DNA of 21,500 nt from Enterococcus_E cecorum_B (GCA_946499615.1 CAMMST010000041.1:1-21500); one strand, 5' to 3'. Shown: positions 6,501 through 14,087, counted from the first letter of the stretch. The notes: a model not told the origin generated them from the sequence alone. Translations and numbers: made by a program.

Positions 6501-6525
6501 TTGTACAAAAGACTGATTTTAGATG

Positions 6526-6570
6526 AAAAAATAGACAGCCAGAAGTATTCCTTCAAGCTGTCTATTTTTT
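6526..6570 (-). terminator. Intrinsic terminator of the nrdEF transcript
   Basis: The arms 6526-6539 and 6557-6570 (AAAAAATAGACAGC and its complement) form a 14-base-pair stem with a 17-base loop. On the minus strand it starts at the nrdF stop codon and ends in a T run; the A/T flanks could also terminate plus-strand reading. Confidence 0.9.
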
Positions 6571-7531
6571 ACATACCGATGAGATAATCTTCGTCTTTCA
6601 TTGCTTCGACGGTACCTAAAAGATAACCATTGCCGACTTGCGAGAAGAAATCATGATTACTTGTACCTGTTGAAATCCCATTCATTACGATTGGATTGAC
6701 ATCATTAGCAGTATCTGGGAAGAGTGGATCTTGTCCTAAGTTCATCAATGCTTTATTGGCGTTATAACGTAGGAAAGTTTTGACCTCATCTGTCCAGCCT
6801 AATTCATCATAAAGTTCTTCCGTGTAGCGTTCTTCGTTTTCGTATAATTCATAAAGTAAATCATACATCCAATCACGTAGGTTTTCTTGCTCTTCAGCAG
6901 ATAATTCATTAAAACCTAATTGGAATTTATAGCCGATATAAGTGCCATGGACGGACTCATCACGGATAATTAATTTAATAATTTCCGCTACGTTTGCTAA
7001 TTTATTGTTTCCTAAGTAGTAAAGTGGTGTATAAAAACCTGAATAGAAAAGGAAAGTTTCCAAAAAGACGCTGGCTACTTTCTTTTCTAGCGCCGTGCCG
7101 TTTTTATAGATTTCATTAATTCGTTCGGCTTTTTTCTGTAAATAGGGATTCGTATTCGTCCATTCGAATATTTCTTCAATTTCAGACTTGGTATTCAAAG
7201 TACTGAAAATAGAAGAGTAACTTTTTGCGTGCACAGATTCCATAAACTGAATATTGTTCAACACTGCTTCTTCATGTGGCGTGCGGGCATCTTTGCGTAA
7301 ATGCTCCATCCCACTTTCTGATTGGACTGTATCTAAAAGGGTTAGGCCACCAAATACATGTCCCACTGTGGTCTTTTCTAATTCAGAAAGTCCACGCCAG
7401 TCATCTAAGTCATTGGATAAGGGAATACGTGTATCCAGCCAAAATTGTTCTGTTAATTTTTCCCAAGTCGATTTATCGATAATGTCTTCAATTTCATTCC
7501 AGTTAATCGCTGCATAATAAGTTTCTGCCAT
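6569..7531 (-). CDS. nrdF: Class Ib ribonucleotide reductase, small (beta, radical) subunit
   Basis: NrdF holds the dimetal-tyrosyl radical cofactor that starts ribonucleotide reduction in NrdE. The 320-residue length and sequence are full for class Ib. Metal ligands are visible as Asp67, Glu98 and His101 (FMESVHAKSY), then the Glu of ETFLFYSGFY and the Glu/His of RDESVHGTY. The radical tyrosine is Tyr105. I choose ATG 7531 (MAETYYAAINW), because the in-frame GTG at 7540 overlaps the AAGGAG binding site. The C-terminal tail, MKDEDYLIGM, should carry the NrdE-binding residues. It starts 15 bases after nrdE. Class Ib enzymes use manganese with the flavoprotein NrdI, or iron; nrdI is not in this window. 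Confidence 0.96.
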   Translation of the reverse strand: MAETYYAAINWNEIEDIIDKSTWEKLTEQFWLDTRIPLSNDLDDWRGLSELEKTTVGHVFGGLTLLDTVQSESGMEHLRKDARTPHEEAVLNNIQFMESVHAKSYSSIFSTLNTKSEIEEIFEWTNTNPYLQKKAERINEIYKNGTALEKKVASVFLETFLFYSGFYTPLYYLGNNKLANVAEIIKLIIRDESVHGTYIGYKFQLGFNELSAEEQENLRDWMYDLLYELYENEERYTEELYDELGWTDEVKTFLRYNANKALMNLGQDPLFPDTANDVNPIVMNGISTGTSNHDFFSQVGNGYLLGTVEAMKDEDYLIGM

Positions 7532-7546
7532 TTTCTTCACTCCTTT

Positions 7547-9706
7547 TTAGATGACACAACTTTCACATTGGTTACTACCGATTTCTTCTGCGTCATCTGT
7601 GAAAGTACGAATATAATAAATCGATTTAATTCCTTTATGGAAAGCATAGTGACGTAAAATGTTTAAATCACGCGTTGTTTGTTTGGTTGTTGTTTTCCAT
7701 TCATATAGACCCGCTGGGATTTCTGAGCGCATAAATAGTGTTAAACTCATGCCTTGGTCGATATGTTGTTGCGCAGTGGCATACACATCAATTACTTTAC
7801 GCATATCCATATCATAAGCAGAAGTGTAATATTTAATTGTGTCATTAGAAAGTAATGGGGCAGGATAATAAATCTTTCCAATTTTCTTTTCTTGACGTTC
7901 TTCAATTAAACGGGTGATTGGATGTAAGCTGGCACTGGTATCGTTAATATAAGAAATTGAACCATTTGGCGCAACTGCTAGGCGATTTTGATGATACATT
8001 CCATATTTTTGTACGAGTTGTGCTAATTCAGTCCAGGCTTGTCCATCTGGAATAAAGATACCTTCAAATAAGGCCTTTACTTTTTCAGATTTTGGTTGGA
8101 ATTGCCCAGTTACATATTTTTCAAAATAGCTACCATCAGCATATTTTGATTTTTCGAAGTGATAGAAAGTTTGTTTGCGTTCCTTGGCAATTTGCATGCT
8201 TTCATAAATTGTCCAGTAATTTAAAAGCATAAAGTAAATATCGGTAAATTCAATGGACTCTTTTGAACCATATGCCATATGATGTTTCGCAAAATAGGTG
8301 TGTAAGCCCATGGCACCTAAACCGATTGTATGACTTAAAGCATTCCCATTTTGAATAGAAGGAACGACATCGATATCTGAAGCATCCGTGACATAGGTTA
8401 AGGCACGCGTCATCACACGAACAGATTTACCAAAGTCAGGACTTTCCATTAAATTGACGATATTGGTTGAGCCTAAGTTACAGCTAATATCTGTACCTAA
8501 AACCTCAAATTCTTGTTTACCATTTAAAATAGAAGGTTGTTGGACTTGTAAAATTTCTGAACATAGATTGCTCATGATAATTTTTCCGTCAATTGGATTG
8601 GCACGATTGGCTGTATCTAAGTTTACGACATATGGATAACCTGATTCTTGCTGTAATTTAGAGATTTCATTTTCTAAATCACGGGCTTTAATCTTAGTTT
8701 TACGAATATTAGGATTAGCCACTAGATTATCATATTCTTTTGTAATATCGATATAAGAGAATGGGACGCCGTATTCTCGTTCGATGCTATACGGACTAAA
8801 TAGATACATATCTTCATTTTTGCGTGTAAGCTCATAGAATTTATCAGGTACTAATACACCTAGCGAAAGGGTCTTTACGCGAATTTTTTCATCAGCATTT
8901 TCTTTTTTAGCAGATAAAAATTGGATAATATCTGGATGAAAGACATTTAGATAAACCACCCCAGCGCCTTGACGTTGACCAAGCTGGTTGGAGTAACTAA
9001 AACTATCTTCAAATAATTTCATTACTGGCATCACACCGCTAGCTGCATTTTCATAACCCTTAATTGGGGCACCGGCTTCACGTAGGTTTGACAGTGTAAT
9101 TCCGACACCACCACCGATACGTGATAACTGTAAGGCAGAGTTAATCCCACGTCCAATAGAGTTCATATCATCGGTAATTTGGATTAAAAAGCAACTCACT
9201 AATTCGCCACGACGTTTACGACCGGCATTTAAAAAGGAAGGTGTTGCTGGTTGATAACGTTGATGAATCATTTCATCGGCTAAAGCTAAGGCTAATTCTT
9301 CATTACCATCTGCAAAATAAAGGGCATTAAAGGCGACGCGATCTTCATAAGTTTCTAGATAAGTGGTCCCATCATTGGTTTTAAGGGCGTACTGAGAATA
9401 AAACTTATAAGCTGCCATAAATGATTTGAAACGGAAATTTTGTTCAAATAAATAAGTATATAGTTTCTCAATAAATGCTAAATTATATTTTGATAAAAAT
9501 TCGGTTTCAAGGTAATCATGTGTAGTTAAATAATCCAACTTTTCTTTAATAGTAGAAAAATTCATCGTATTTGGTTTTACATTCTCTTCAAAAAATGCTT
9601 TCAGTGCTTCTTGATCTTTTTGAAGAGGAATTTGGCCATTCATTGGTCGATTTATTTCATTATTTAATTTAAAGTAGCTGACATCTTTCAGTGCTTTTAA
9701 ACTCAT
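7547..9706 (-). CDS. nrdE: Class Ib ribonucleotide reductase, large (alpha, catalytic) subunit
   Basis: NrdE reduces ribonucleoside diphosphates to deoxyribonucleotides. The 719-residue length fits class Ib, which lacks the full N-terminal ATP cone. The active site is visible as Asn380-Cys382-Glu384 in SNLCSEI, where Cys382 is the thiyl-radical residue. The redox pair is Cys172 (ELVSCFLIQI) and Cys409 (DISCNLGSTN). The C-terminal swinging pair is Cys714/Cys717 in NQCESCVI, which NrdH re-reduces. Substrate/phosphate-binding IGGGVGITLSNLREAG and the radical-transfer YYIRTF are intact. The start ATG 9706 has AGAAGG about 11 bases upstream. A hairpin with a T tract precedes it, so expression relative to nrdH may be set by read-through. 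Terminated together with nrdF. Confidence 0.97.
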   Translation of the reverse strand: MSLKALKDVSYFKLNNEINRPMNGQIPLQKDQEALKAFFEENVKPNTMNFSTIKEKLDYLTTHDYLETEFLSKYNLAFIEKLYTYLFEQNFRFKSFMAAYKFYSQYALKTNDGTTYLETYEDRVAFNALYFADGNEELALALADEMIHQRYQPATPSFLNAGRKRRGELVSCFLIQITDDMNSIGRGINSALQLSRIGGGVGITLSNLREAGAPIKGYENAASGVMPVMKLFEDSFSYSNQLGQRQGAGVVYLNVFHPDIIQFLSAKKENADEKIRVKTLSLGVLVPDKFYELTRKNEDMYLFSPYSIEREYGVPFSYIDITKEYDNLVANPNIRKTKIKARDLENEISKLQQESGYPYVVNLDTANRANPIDGKIIMSNLCSEILQVQQPSILNGKQEFEVLGTDISCNLGSTNIVNLMESPDFGKSVRVMTRALTYVTDASDIDVVPSIQNGNALSHTIGLGAMGLHTYFAKHHMAYGSKESIEFTDIYFMLLNYWTIYESMQIAKERKQTFYHFEKSKYADGSYFEKYVTGQFQPKSEKVKALFEGIFIPDGQAWTELAQLVQKYGMYHQNRLAVAPNGSISYINDTSASLHPITRLIEERQEKKIGKIYYPAPLLSNDTIKYYTSAYDMDMRKVIDVYATAQQHIDQGMSLTLFMRSEIPAGLYEWKTTTKQTTRDLNILRHYAFHKGIKSIYYIRTFTDDAEEIGSNQCESCVI

Positions 9707-9743
9707 CCGCTCACAACCTTCTTTTGTTTTTTTTAATGAAACA

Positions 9744-9781
9744 TAAAAAAAGATTTGTAGTTATTTTGTAACATACAAATC
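9744..9781 (-). terminator. Intrinsic terminator or attenuator between nrdH and nrdE
   Basis: On the minus strand GATTTGTA (plus 9774-9781) pairs with TACAAATC (plus 9752-9759). An inner GTTA/TAAC pair extends the stem to about 12 base pairs with one bulge, and seven T residues follow (plus 9744-9751). A second palindrome, AAATGATT/AATCATTT at 9804-9811 and 9814-9821, lies just before it. This is a full intrinsic terminator inside what is otherwise one operon. Confidence 0.75.
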
Positions 9782-9824
9782 ATTCAATTATACATATGAA
9801 TATAAATGATTTTAATCATTTTGT

Positions 9825-10046
9825 CTAGGCTAATAACTTCAATTGATCTGGACGAAAACCAACGATTGTAGCCACATCAGAAGTTACTACAGGAACGGTT
9901 TGGAATCCATTTTCTTTTAGCCAGTCAATTGCTTCTGGTTGAATGTCAATATTGATTTCTTCAAAGCTGATTTGATTTTGTGTTAAAAAGCGTTTTGCCA
10001 TTTTACATTGCATACAATTATTTTTCGAAAATAGTTTAATACTCAT
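9825..10046 (-). CDS. nrdH: NrdH-redoxin, glutaredoxin-like electron donor for NrdEF
   Basis: This 73-residue thioredoxin-fold protein carries the redox motif CMQC (Cys11, Cys14) and the conserved tail GFRPDQLKLL. These identify NrdH, which is reduced by thioredoxin reductase and reduces the C-terminal cysteines of NrdE. The cis-proline is in QTVPVV. The ATG 10046 has GGAGG at good spacing. It is the first gene after the promoter and the NrdR boxes, and nrdE follows 118 bases downstream beyond a terminator-like hairpin. Length and motifs are normal for the family. Confidence 0.95.
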   Translation of the reverse strand: MSIKLFSKNNCMQCKMAKRFLTQNQISFEEINIDIQPEAIDWLKENGFQTVPVVTSDVATIVGFRPDQLKLLA

Positions 10047-10078
10047 GACTGCGTCCCTCCGTTAATCTTTATATCATT

Positions 10079-10106
10079 AGTATAATGCTCTTTGACGAAA
10101 TGTCAA
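10079..10106 (-). promoter_or_regulatory. Promoter of nrdH(EF)
   Basis: On the minus strand a consensus -35 TTGACA (plus 10101-10106), a 16-base spacer and TATACT (plus 10079-10084) form a strong promoter. The -35 is part of a small inverted repeat, TTGAC/GTCAA at 10092-10106. Confidence 0.85.
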
Positions 10107-10114
10107 CTATAAAA

Positions 10115-10162
10115 ACACAATATATAGTGGTTAATTTTGTGGATAAACACAATAGATAGTAT
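10115..10162. promoter_or_regulatory. Pair of NrdR boxes upstream of nrdH
   Basis: ACACAATATATAGTGG (10115-10130) and ACACAATAGATAGTAT (10147-10162) both fit the NrdR-box pattern ACACwATATwTwGT. Their starts are 32 bases apart, about three helical turns, which is the usual arrangement for cooperative NrdR binding. NrdR is the ATP/dATP-sensing zinc repressor of ribonucleotide reductase genes. The pair lies just upstream of the -35 of the nrdH promoter. The nrdR gene is not in the window. Confidence 0.88.
10138..10146 (-). promoter_or_regulatory. Consensus DnaA box between the NrdR boxes
   Basis: The plus strand reads TGTGGATAA, whose complement TTATCCACA is the perfect DnaA box. It fills the gap between the two NrdR boxes. 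Near-matches with one mismatch are at 10278-10286 (complement ATATCCACA) and 10327-10335 (TCATCCACA). DnaA control of reductase genes is known in other bacteria; binding here is inference. Confidence 0.5.
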
Positions 10163-10429
10163 TTCACAATGAAATTGCATATGGACGAATGTTTTGTATA
10201 TTTTTGTGAAAGCAATTCAATGGTTACTATTCTAAGCTTTCATTTTTCTTGCAAACTATTAGGATGTGATTTTAAACTGTGGATATTCAAAATTTTGTAT
10301 AGTCAGATTCACAATATGATCAAGAGTCATCCACAAGATATAGTGGAGTGTCAATTTGTCAAGCACAAGAAATATGAAACAAAAGAAAGATATGAAACAT
10401 TTAACAAAAAAACAGAATATCTTATTGAC
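10163..10429. other. Non-coding AT-rich spacer with a third NrdR-like box
   Basis: No convincing gene is present. A 98-codon plus-strand frame at 10169-10465 has no ribosome binding site and a random-looking product. CCACAAGATATAGTGG at 10331-10346 differs from the first NrdR box at 2 of 16 positions and overlaps a near-consensus DnaA box. TTCACAAT occurs at about 10163 and 10308, and TGTGGATA at 10138 and 10278, so the spacer looks like a degenerate partial copy of the promoter-proximal control region. A short direct repeat ATATGAAACA also occurs twice near 10371-10400. Confidence 0.45.
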
Positions 10430-10481
10430 AAAATAAAAAGACAAGTTACCCATATATGTTTGTAAGGAAGATAACTTGTCT
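10430..10481 (-). terminator. Intrinsic terminator of the TMEM175-type gene
   Basis: AGACAAGTTA (10439-10448) and TAACTTGTCT (10472-10481) are perfect complements around a 23-base loop. On the minus strand the stem runs into a T-rich tract (complement of 10430-10440). It is downstream of the gene ending at 10527. Confidence 0.75.
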
Positions 10482-10526
10482 AATCAAATTAGTTATTCTA
10501 TGATGTAATAAATTTCAAAGTAATAA

Positions 10527-11099
10527 TTATTTATATATTTTTTCAATTCGTGTATCCGGAATAATCCATAATAATGTGATACAGAATAATAATAAGTAAC
10601 TTGCAATCGGTGCGACAAAAGCTAGTAAAGCAGATAAGAGATACGAGGCAATGGAAATCTTTGCCTTCAAATCGCGTCCAAATAGTTGCTTGATTAATGA
10701 ATGCGCTTCATGTGTATCAAGGATGGCATTTTGTAATAGGTAATAGGAGATGGCACACATAAATAAAACAAAGCCATACATAAATGTTGGTGCAGTTTTA
10801 AATAAATGTGCCCCTAACCAACTCGTCGTTACTGGTAAAAGCGACATCCAAAATAGCCAATGTAGATTTAACCATAAAATTTTTCCTGAGACCTTTTCTA
10901 AAGTCGAGATTAGATGATGATGATTATTCCAATAAATACCTACATATAAATAACTTAAAATATAGGCAAAAAAGGTGGGGATAACTTCTTTGATTGCTTC
11001 AAAAGTAAAGTCTTTTGGCGTGTGTAATTCGAGTACCATAATTGTAATGATAATTGCTAACACACCATCGCTAAAGGCTTCCATTCGATTTTTAGGCAT
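10527..11099 (-). CDS. TMEM175-family (DUF1211) membrane protein, probable potassium channel
   Basis: The 190-residue protein opens with the family signature NRMEAFSDGVLAIIITIMVL, where the RxxxFSD motif of helix 1 lines the pore in bacterial TMEM175 channels. About six hydrophobic segments follow, including the histidine-rich NNHHHLI loop and FWMSLLPVTTSWLG. The length suits the single-repeat bacterial form, which works as a tetramer and conducts potassium. I place the start at ATG 11099, with AAGGAAG about 9 bases upstream; an adjacent TTG at 11102 is the alternative. It stands alone between the nrd and feo blocks with its own terminator. A possible -10, TATAAT on the minus strand, lies about 50 bases upstream but has no well-placed -35. 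Channel activity is from family knowledge. Confidence 0.88.
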   Translation of the reverse strand: MPKNRMEAFSDGVLAIIITIMVLELHTPKDFTFEAIKEVIPTFFAYILSYLYVGIYWNNHHHLISTLEKVSGKILWLNLHWLFWMSLLPVTTSWLGAHLFKTAPTFMYGFVLFMCAISYYLLQNAILDTHEAHSLIKQLFGRDLKAKISIASYLLSALLAFVAPIASYLLLFCITLLWIIPDTRIEKIYK

Positions 11100-11238
11100 C
11101 AATAAACACTTCCTTATTTATAAAATTATCTTTTCAAAATTACTCGATTATATTACAAGATATTTCATTTAAAAGCAATATTTTTGCAATCACTCTTTTT
11201 TAGAATCATTCTTGTTTTGTGAATTCAAACACAAATCG

Positions 11239-11267
11239 TTGACATTTCAATATTTTTGCCGTATTCT
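11239..11267 (+). promoter_or_regulatory. Promoter of the feo operon
   Basis: Consensus -35 TTGACA (11239-11244), a 17-base spacer and TATTCT (11262-11267). The expected start point, about 11274, falls inside the Fur box that follows. Confidence 0.85.
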
Positions 11268-11269
11268 AT

Positions 11270-11284
11270 TGATAATGATTCTCA
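11270..11284. promoter_or_regulatory. Fur box over the feo transcription start
   Basis: TGATAATGATTCTCA matches the 7-1-7 Fur consensus TGATAATnATTATCA with one mismatch, and the flanks extend it to TTGA...TCAA (11269-11285). It begins 3 bases after the -10 element, so bound Fur would block RNA polymerase when iron is plentiful. Confidence 0.88.
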
Positions 11285-11318
11285 ATTACGAAAAAATTAA
11301 ATGAAATAAGGTAGCAAA

Positions 11319-11792
11319 ATGAATATATTACAAGCGAACATGCACCAGATATATGAAATCTCAAAAATAAAGACGAATGAAAAAGTCACGAAACGCCTAC
11401 AAGATTTAGGAATTGTTCCTAAAAGTGAAGTTGTCTTGATTCAGTTATCAAAGGAAAGTGGCGTCATTGTATTAAAAAATTCGCGCTTAGCATTAGCCAC
11501 GGAAATTTTAGAACAAATTGAAATCAATGAAAAGAAGACGCGTGCACAGTGGATTCCTTTAGATGAAGTAAAAATCGACGAACGTGTGAAAGTGATTAGC
11601 ATCCATGGAGAAGGCGCAATAAAACGACGATTGATGGATATGGGTGTAACGAAAAATGTAGAAATCTTGGTTCGTAAAGTAGCGCCGTTGGGTGATCCGA
11701 TTGAAGTCGTTTTACGTGGTTATAATTTAAGTTTGCGCAAAGGTGAAGCAACATTAATTTTAGTGGAAAGACAGGTGAGTGATGATGAATAA
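11319..11792 (+). CDS. feoA: FeoA-type protein with two FeoA domains
   Basis: FeoA is a small cytosolic SH3-like protein that supports FeoB-mediated ferrous iron uptake. Ordinary FeoA is about 75-85 residues. This one has 157 and reads as two FeoA folds in tandem: residues 1-70 (KVTKRLQDLGIVPKSEVVLI) and about 78-152 (GAIKRRLMDMGVTKNVEILV, then the conserved DPIEVVLRGYNLSLRKGEA). The second copy is nearer the family consensus; the first is divergent and lacks the DPIEVxLRG strand. The ATG is preceded by a modest AAGGTAG at about 11309. Its last codons overlap the start of feoB, which implies translational coupling. Control is by the Fur-box promoter. Double FeoA proteins occur in some lactic acid bacteria, so this is probably a lineage trait. 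Confidence 0.9.
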   Translation: MNILQANMHQIYEISKIKTNEKVTKRLQDLGIVPKSEVVLIQLSKESGVIVLKNSRLALATEILEQIEINEKKTRAQWIPLDEVKIDERVKVISIHGEGAIKRRLMDMGVTKNVEILVRKVAPLGDPIEVVLRGYNLSLRKGEATLILVERQVSDDE

Positions 11793-13935
11793 ACAGATTG
11801 CTTTAGTAGGAAATCCGAATAGTGGTAAAACGAGTACCTTTAATGTTTTAACTGGTTCTAATCAATCTGTGGGGAACTGGCCAGGAGTAACAGTTGAACG
11901 TAAATCAGGATTGTTAAAGCAAAATAAAACTATCTGTATTCAAGACTTACCCGGGATTTATTCCTTGTCTTCTTATTCACCTGAAGAAGTTATCGCTCGA
12001 GATTATCTTTATACGAATGATGCGAGTGGAATCGTTAATATTATTGATGCCTCCAATTTAGAGCGCAATTTATATCTTACTTTGCAATTGATGGAATTTG
12101 GTTTACCGATGATTTTAGGCTTAAATATGATGGATATTGTCAAAAAGTCGGGGCAAAAACTGAATATTGATAAGTTGAGTTATGCATTAGGTCTGCCAGC
12201 TGTTGCGATGAGTGCCTTGAAAAAGCAAGGGATGAAAGAATTGACGAAAGCATGCGAAAAAATGATTGCTAATCCAAAAATTGGCAATACTGTCACTTAT
12301 GATGATCGTTTGGAAGCAGCCTTCAATGAAATTGCTACTATTATAGAAGGAAAAGTTTCCAAACAACATTTGCGTTTCGTGACGATTAAACTTTTTGAAC
12401 GTGATGAATTAGTCAATGCCCGACTAACGTTAACACCAGTAGAGCAAAAAGAAATTACCGAAATCATTGAAATTACCGAAAAGATATTTGATGATACAGC
12501 TGAAGCGATTGTGATTAATGAACGTTATGAAGCAATTAGTAGAATTACTAGCTTATGTTTAATTAAAGAATCTAGTTTTGAATTGAGTTTTAGTGATAAA
12601 ATTGATCGAGTGGTGACGAATCGTTTCCTAGCTTTACCGATTTTCGCATTTGTGATGTGGGCTGTTTACTATTTATCCATTCAAACAATCGGGACAATGG
12701 GCACTGATTGTTTGAATGATGTGCTTTTTGGCCAGTGGGTTCCCGATTGGACGACCAAGATTTTGGAAAGTTGGCAAGTGTCACCTTGGATGCAAGGTTT
12801 GGTTGTTGATGGAATTATCGCAGGGGTCGGGGCGGTATTGGGCTTTTTACCACAATTATTAGTGTTATTTTTCTGTTTAGCTATTTTGGAAGACTGTGGC
12901 TACATGGCTCGAATTGCTTTTGTTATGGACCGAATGTTGCGTCGTTTTGGCCTTTCAGGGAAATCATTTATCCCAATCTTGGTATCAACTGGATGTGGTG
13001 TTCCGGGAGTAATGGCGACACGAACCATTGAAAGTGAAAAAGACCGCCGCTTAACAATCATGGTAACCACCTTTATGCCATGTTCTGCTAAGTTGCCAAT
13101 TATTGGTTTAGTAGCAGGTGCTTTTTTCCCTCATCATAGTTGGGTCGCACCTTCTGCGTATTTTGTCAGCATCATTTCAATTATCTTATCAGCAATTAGT
13201 TTGAAAAAGACAAAACTATTTAGTGGAGAAGCGGCACCATTTATTATGGAATTACCGCCTTATCATTTTCCGCAAATGAAGAATGTCTTTTTACAAATGA
13301 TGCAGCGTGGACATTCTTTTGTGAAAAAAGCAGGAACGATTATTTTTGCGACTAGTGTGCTTATCTGGTTTACGATGAACTTTAATTTCCGCTTACAAAT
13401 GGTGGCTGCAAATCAAAGTATTTTGGCTAGTTTTGGTCACCTGCTTGCTCCTTTATTTATTCCACTTGGTTGGGGAAATTGGCAAGGGACCGTGGCTTCG
13501 ATGACAGGCTTAATTGCCAAAGAAAATGTCATTAACACATTTGGTATTTTGTATAAAAATGCTAGTGAAGTCTCTGAAACTGGAAAAGAATTTTGGCAAG
13601 CGATGCATATGGATTTTACCACTGTTTCTGCTTATGCCTTTCTAACCTTTAATTTACTTTGCGCACCCTGTTTTGCGGCAATTGGGGCGATTCATCGGGA
13701 AATGGCGAGTGTGAAGTGGACATGGCTAGCGATTCTTTATCAATGTGGGTTTGCTTATGTGATTAGTATGATGATTTATCAGTTTGGTCATTTGTTCTTT
13801 GAAGGCGGAAGTTTAAACGTTTGGACCTGTCTTTCATTAATGGCTGCAGCTTATTTTGTCTATTTACTGATTTTCAAGTCAACTTATCAAAATAAACTAA
13901 ATTTAGCAAAAGAAATGGTGGTGCATAAAGGATGA
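11785..13935 (+). CDS. feoB: Ferrous iron transport protein B
   Basis: FeoB is the inner-membrane Fe(II) permease with a cytosolic GTPase head. I start at ATG 11785 (716 residues), as AGGTGA at 11774-11779 fits it best; ATG 11782 and GTG 11779 are alternatives. The G domain shows G1 GNPNSGKT (residues 9-16), G2 in GNWPGVTVE, G3 DLPG, and G4 NMMD, followed by a helical GDI-like domain to about residue 265. The membrane part holds two Gate domains with the conserved GYMARIAFVMDRMLRRFGLS and GCGVPGVMATRTIE, and CSAKLPI, where cysteines lie on the iron path. All key motifs are intact. The stop overlaps the start of a small Cys-rich gene by four bases (ATGA). Confidence 0.96.
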   Translation: MNKQIALVGNPNSGKTSTFNVLTGSNQSVGNWPGVTVERKSGLLKQNKTICIQDLPGIYSLSSYSPEEVIARDYLYTNDASGIVNIIDASNLERNLYLTLQLMEFGLPMILGLNMMDIVKKSGQKLNIDKLSYALGLPAVAMSALKKQGMKELTKACEKMIANPKIGNTVTYDDRLEAAFNEIATIIEGKVSKQHLRFVTIKLFERDELVNARLTLTPVEQKEITEIIEITEKIFDDTAEAIVINERYEAISRITSLCLIKESSFELSFSDKIDRVVTNRFLALPIFAFVMWAVYYLSIQTIGTMGTDCLNDVLFGQWVPDWTTKILESWQVSPWMQGLVVDGIIAGVGAVLGFLPQLLVLFFCLAILEDCGYMARIAFVMDRMLRRFGLSGKSFIPILVSTGCGVPGVMATRTIESEKDRRLTIMVTTFMPCSAKLPIIGLVAGAFFPHHSWVAPSAYFVSIISIILSAISLKKTKLFSGEAAPFIMELPPYHFPQMKNVFLQMMQRGHSFVKKAGTIIFATSVLIWFTMNFNFRLQMVAANQSILASFGHLLAPLFIPLGWGNWQGTVASMTGLIAKENVINTFGILYKNASEVSETGKEFWQAMHMDFTTVSAYAFLTFNLLCAPCFAAIGAIHREMASVKWTWLAILYQCGFAYVISMMIYQFGHLFFEGGSLNVWTCLSLMAAAYFVYLLIFKSTYQNKLNLAKEMVVHKG

Positions 13936-14087
13936 ATTTACCGACTTTCATTTTAGCTGTCTTGATTTTGGTTGCTGTTGTGCGTATTTTTTATCGACAA
14001 TTTCAAACAAAAGGGCATTGTGATCATTGTGAGAGTGAATGTGCCGTCAAACATTCGCTAAAATCAACTGACCAATCGACTAAATAA
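13932..14087 (+). CDS. FeoB-associated Cys-rich membrane protein
   Basis: This 51-residue gene overlaps the feoB stop by ATGA. It encodes one N-terminal membrane helix (LPTFILAVLILVAVVRIF), then a short cytosolic tail with three cysteines and a histidine-rich motif, GHCDHCESEC, and a polar end. This is the layout of the FeoB-associated Cys-rich proteins found in Firmicutes in place of FeoC. The cysteine cluster could bind iron or sense redox state, but its function is not established. A strong terminator follows at 14109, so it is the last gene of the feo operon. The GGxG-like AAAGGATG context gives a weak ribosome binding site, consistent with translation by coupling to feoB. Confidence 0.88.
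   Translation: MNLPTFILAVLILVAVVRIFYRQFQTKGHCDHCESECAVKHSLKSTDQSTK

Noticed and set aside
875..6570. The terminators after the GntR gene and nrdF share the stem AGACAG/CTGTCT
   Set aside because: Similar short GC-poor terminator stems recur by chance in low-GC genomes; there is no extended similarity to call a repeat family.
10092..10106. Small inverted repeat TTGAC/GTCAA at the nrdH -35
   Set aside because: It includes the -35 TTGACA itself, so part of the symmetry is expected; too short to call an operator next to the clear NrdR boxes.
10169..10465. 98-codon open frame on the plus strand in the nrdH/TMEM175 spacer
   Set aside because: It has no ribosome binding site, overlaps NrdR-like boxes and the terminator stem, and the composition looks like translated non-coding AT-rich DNA.
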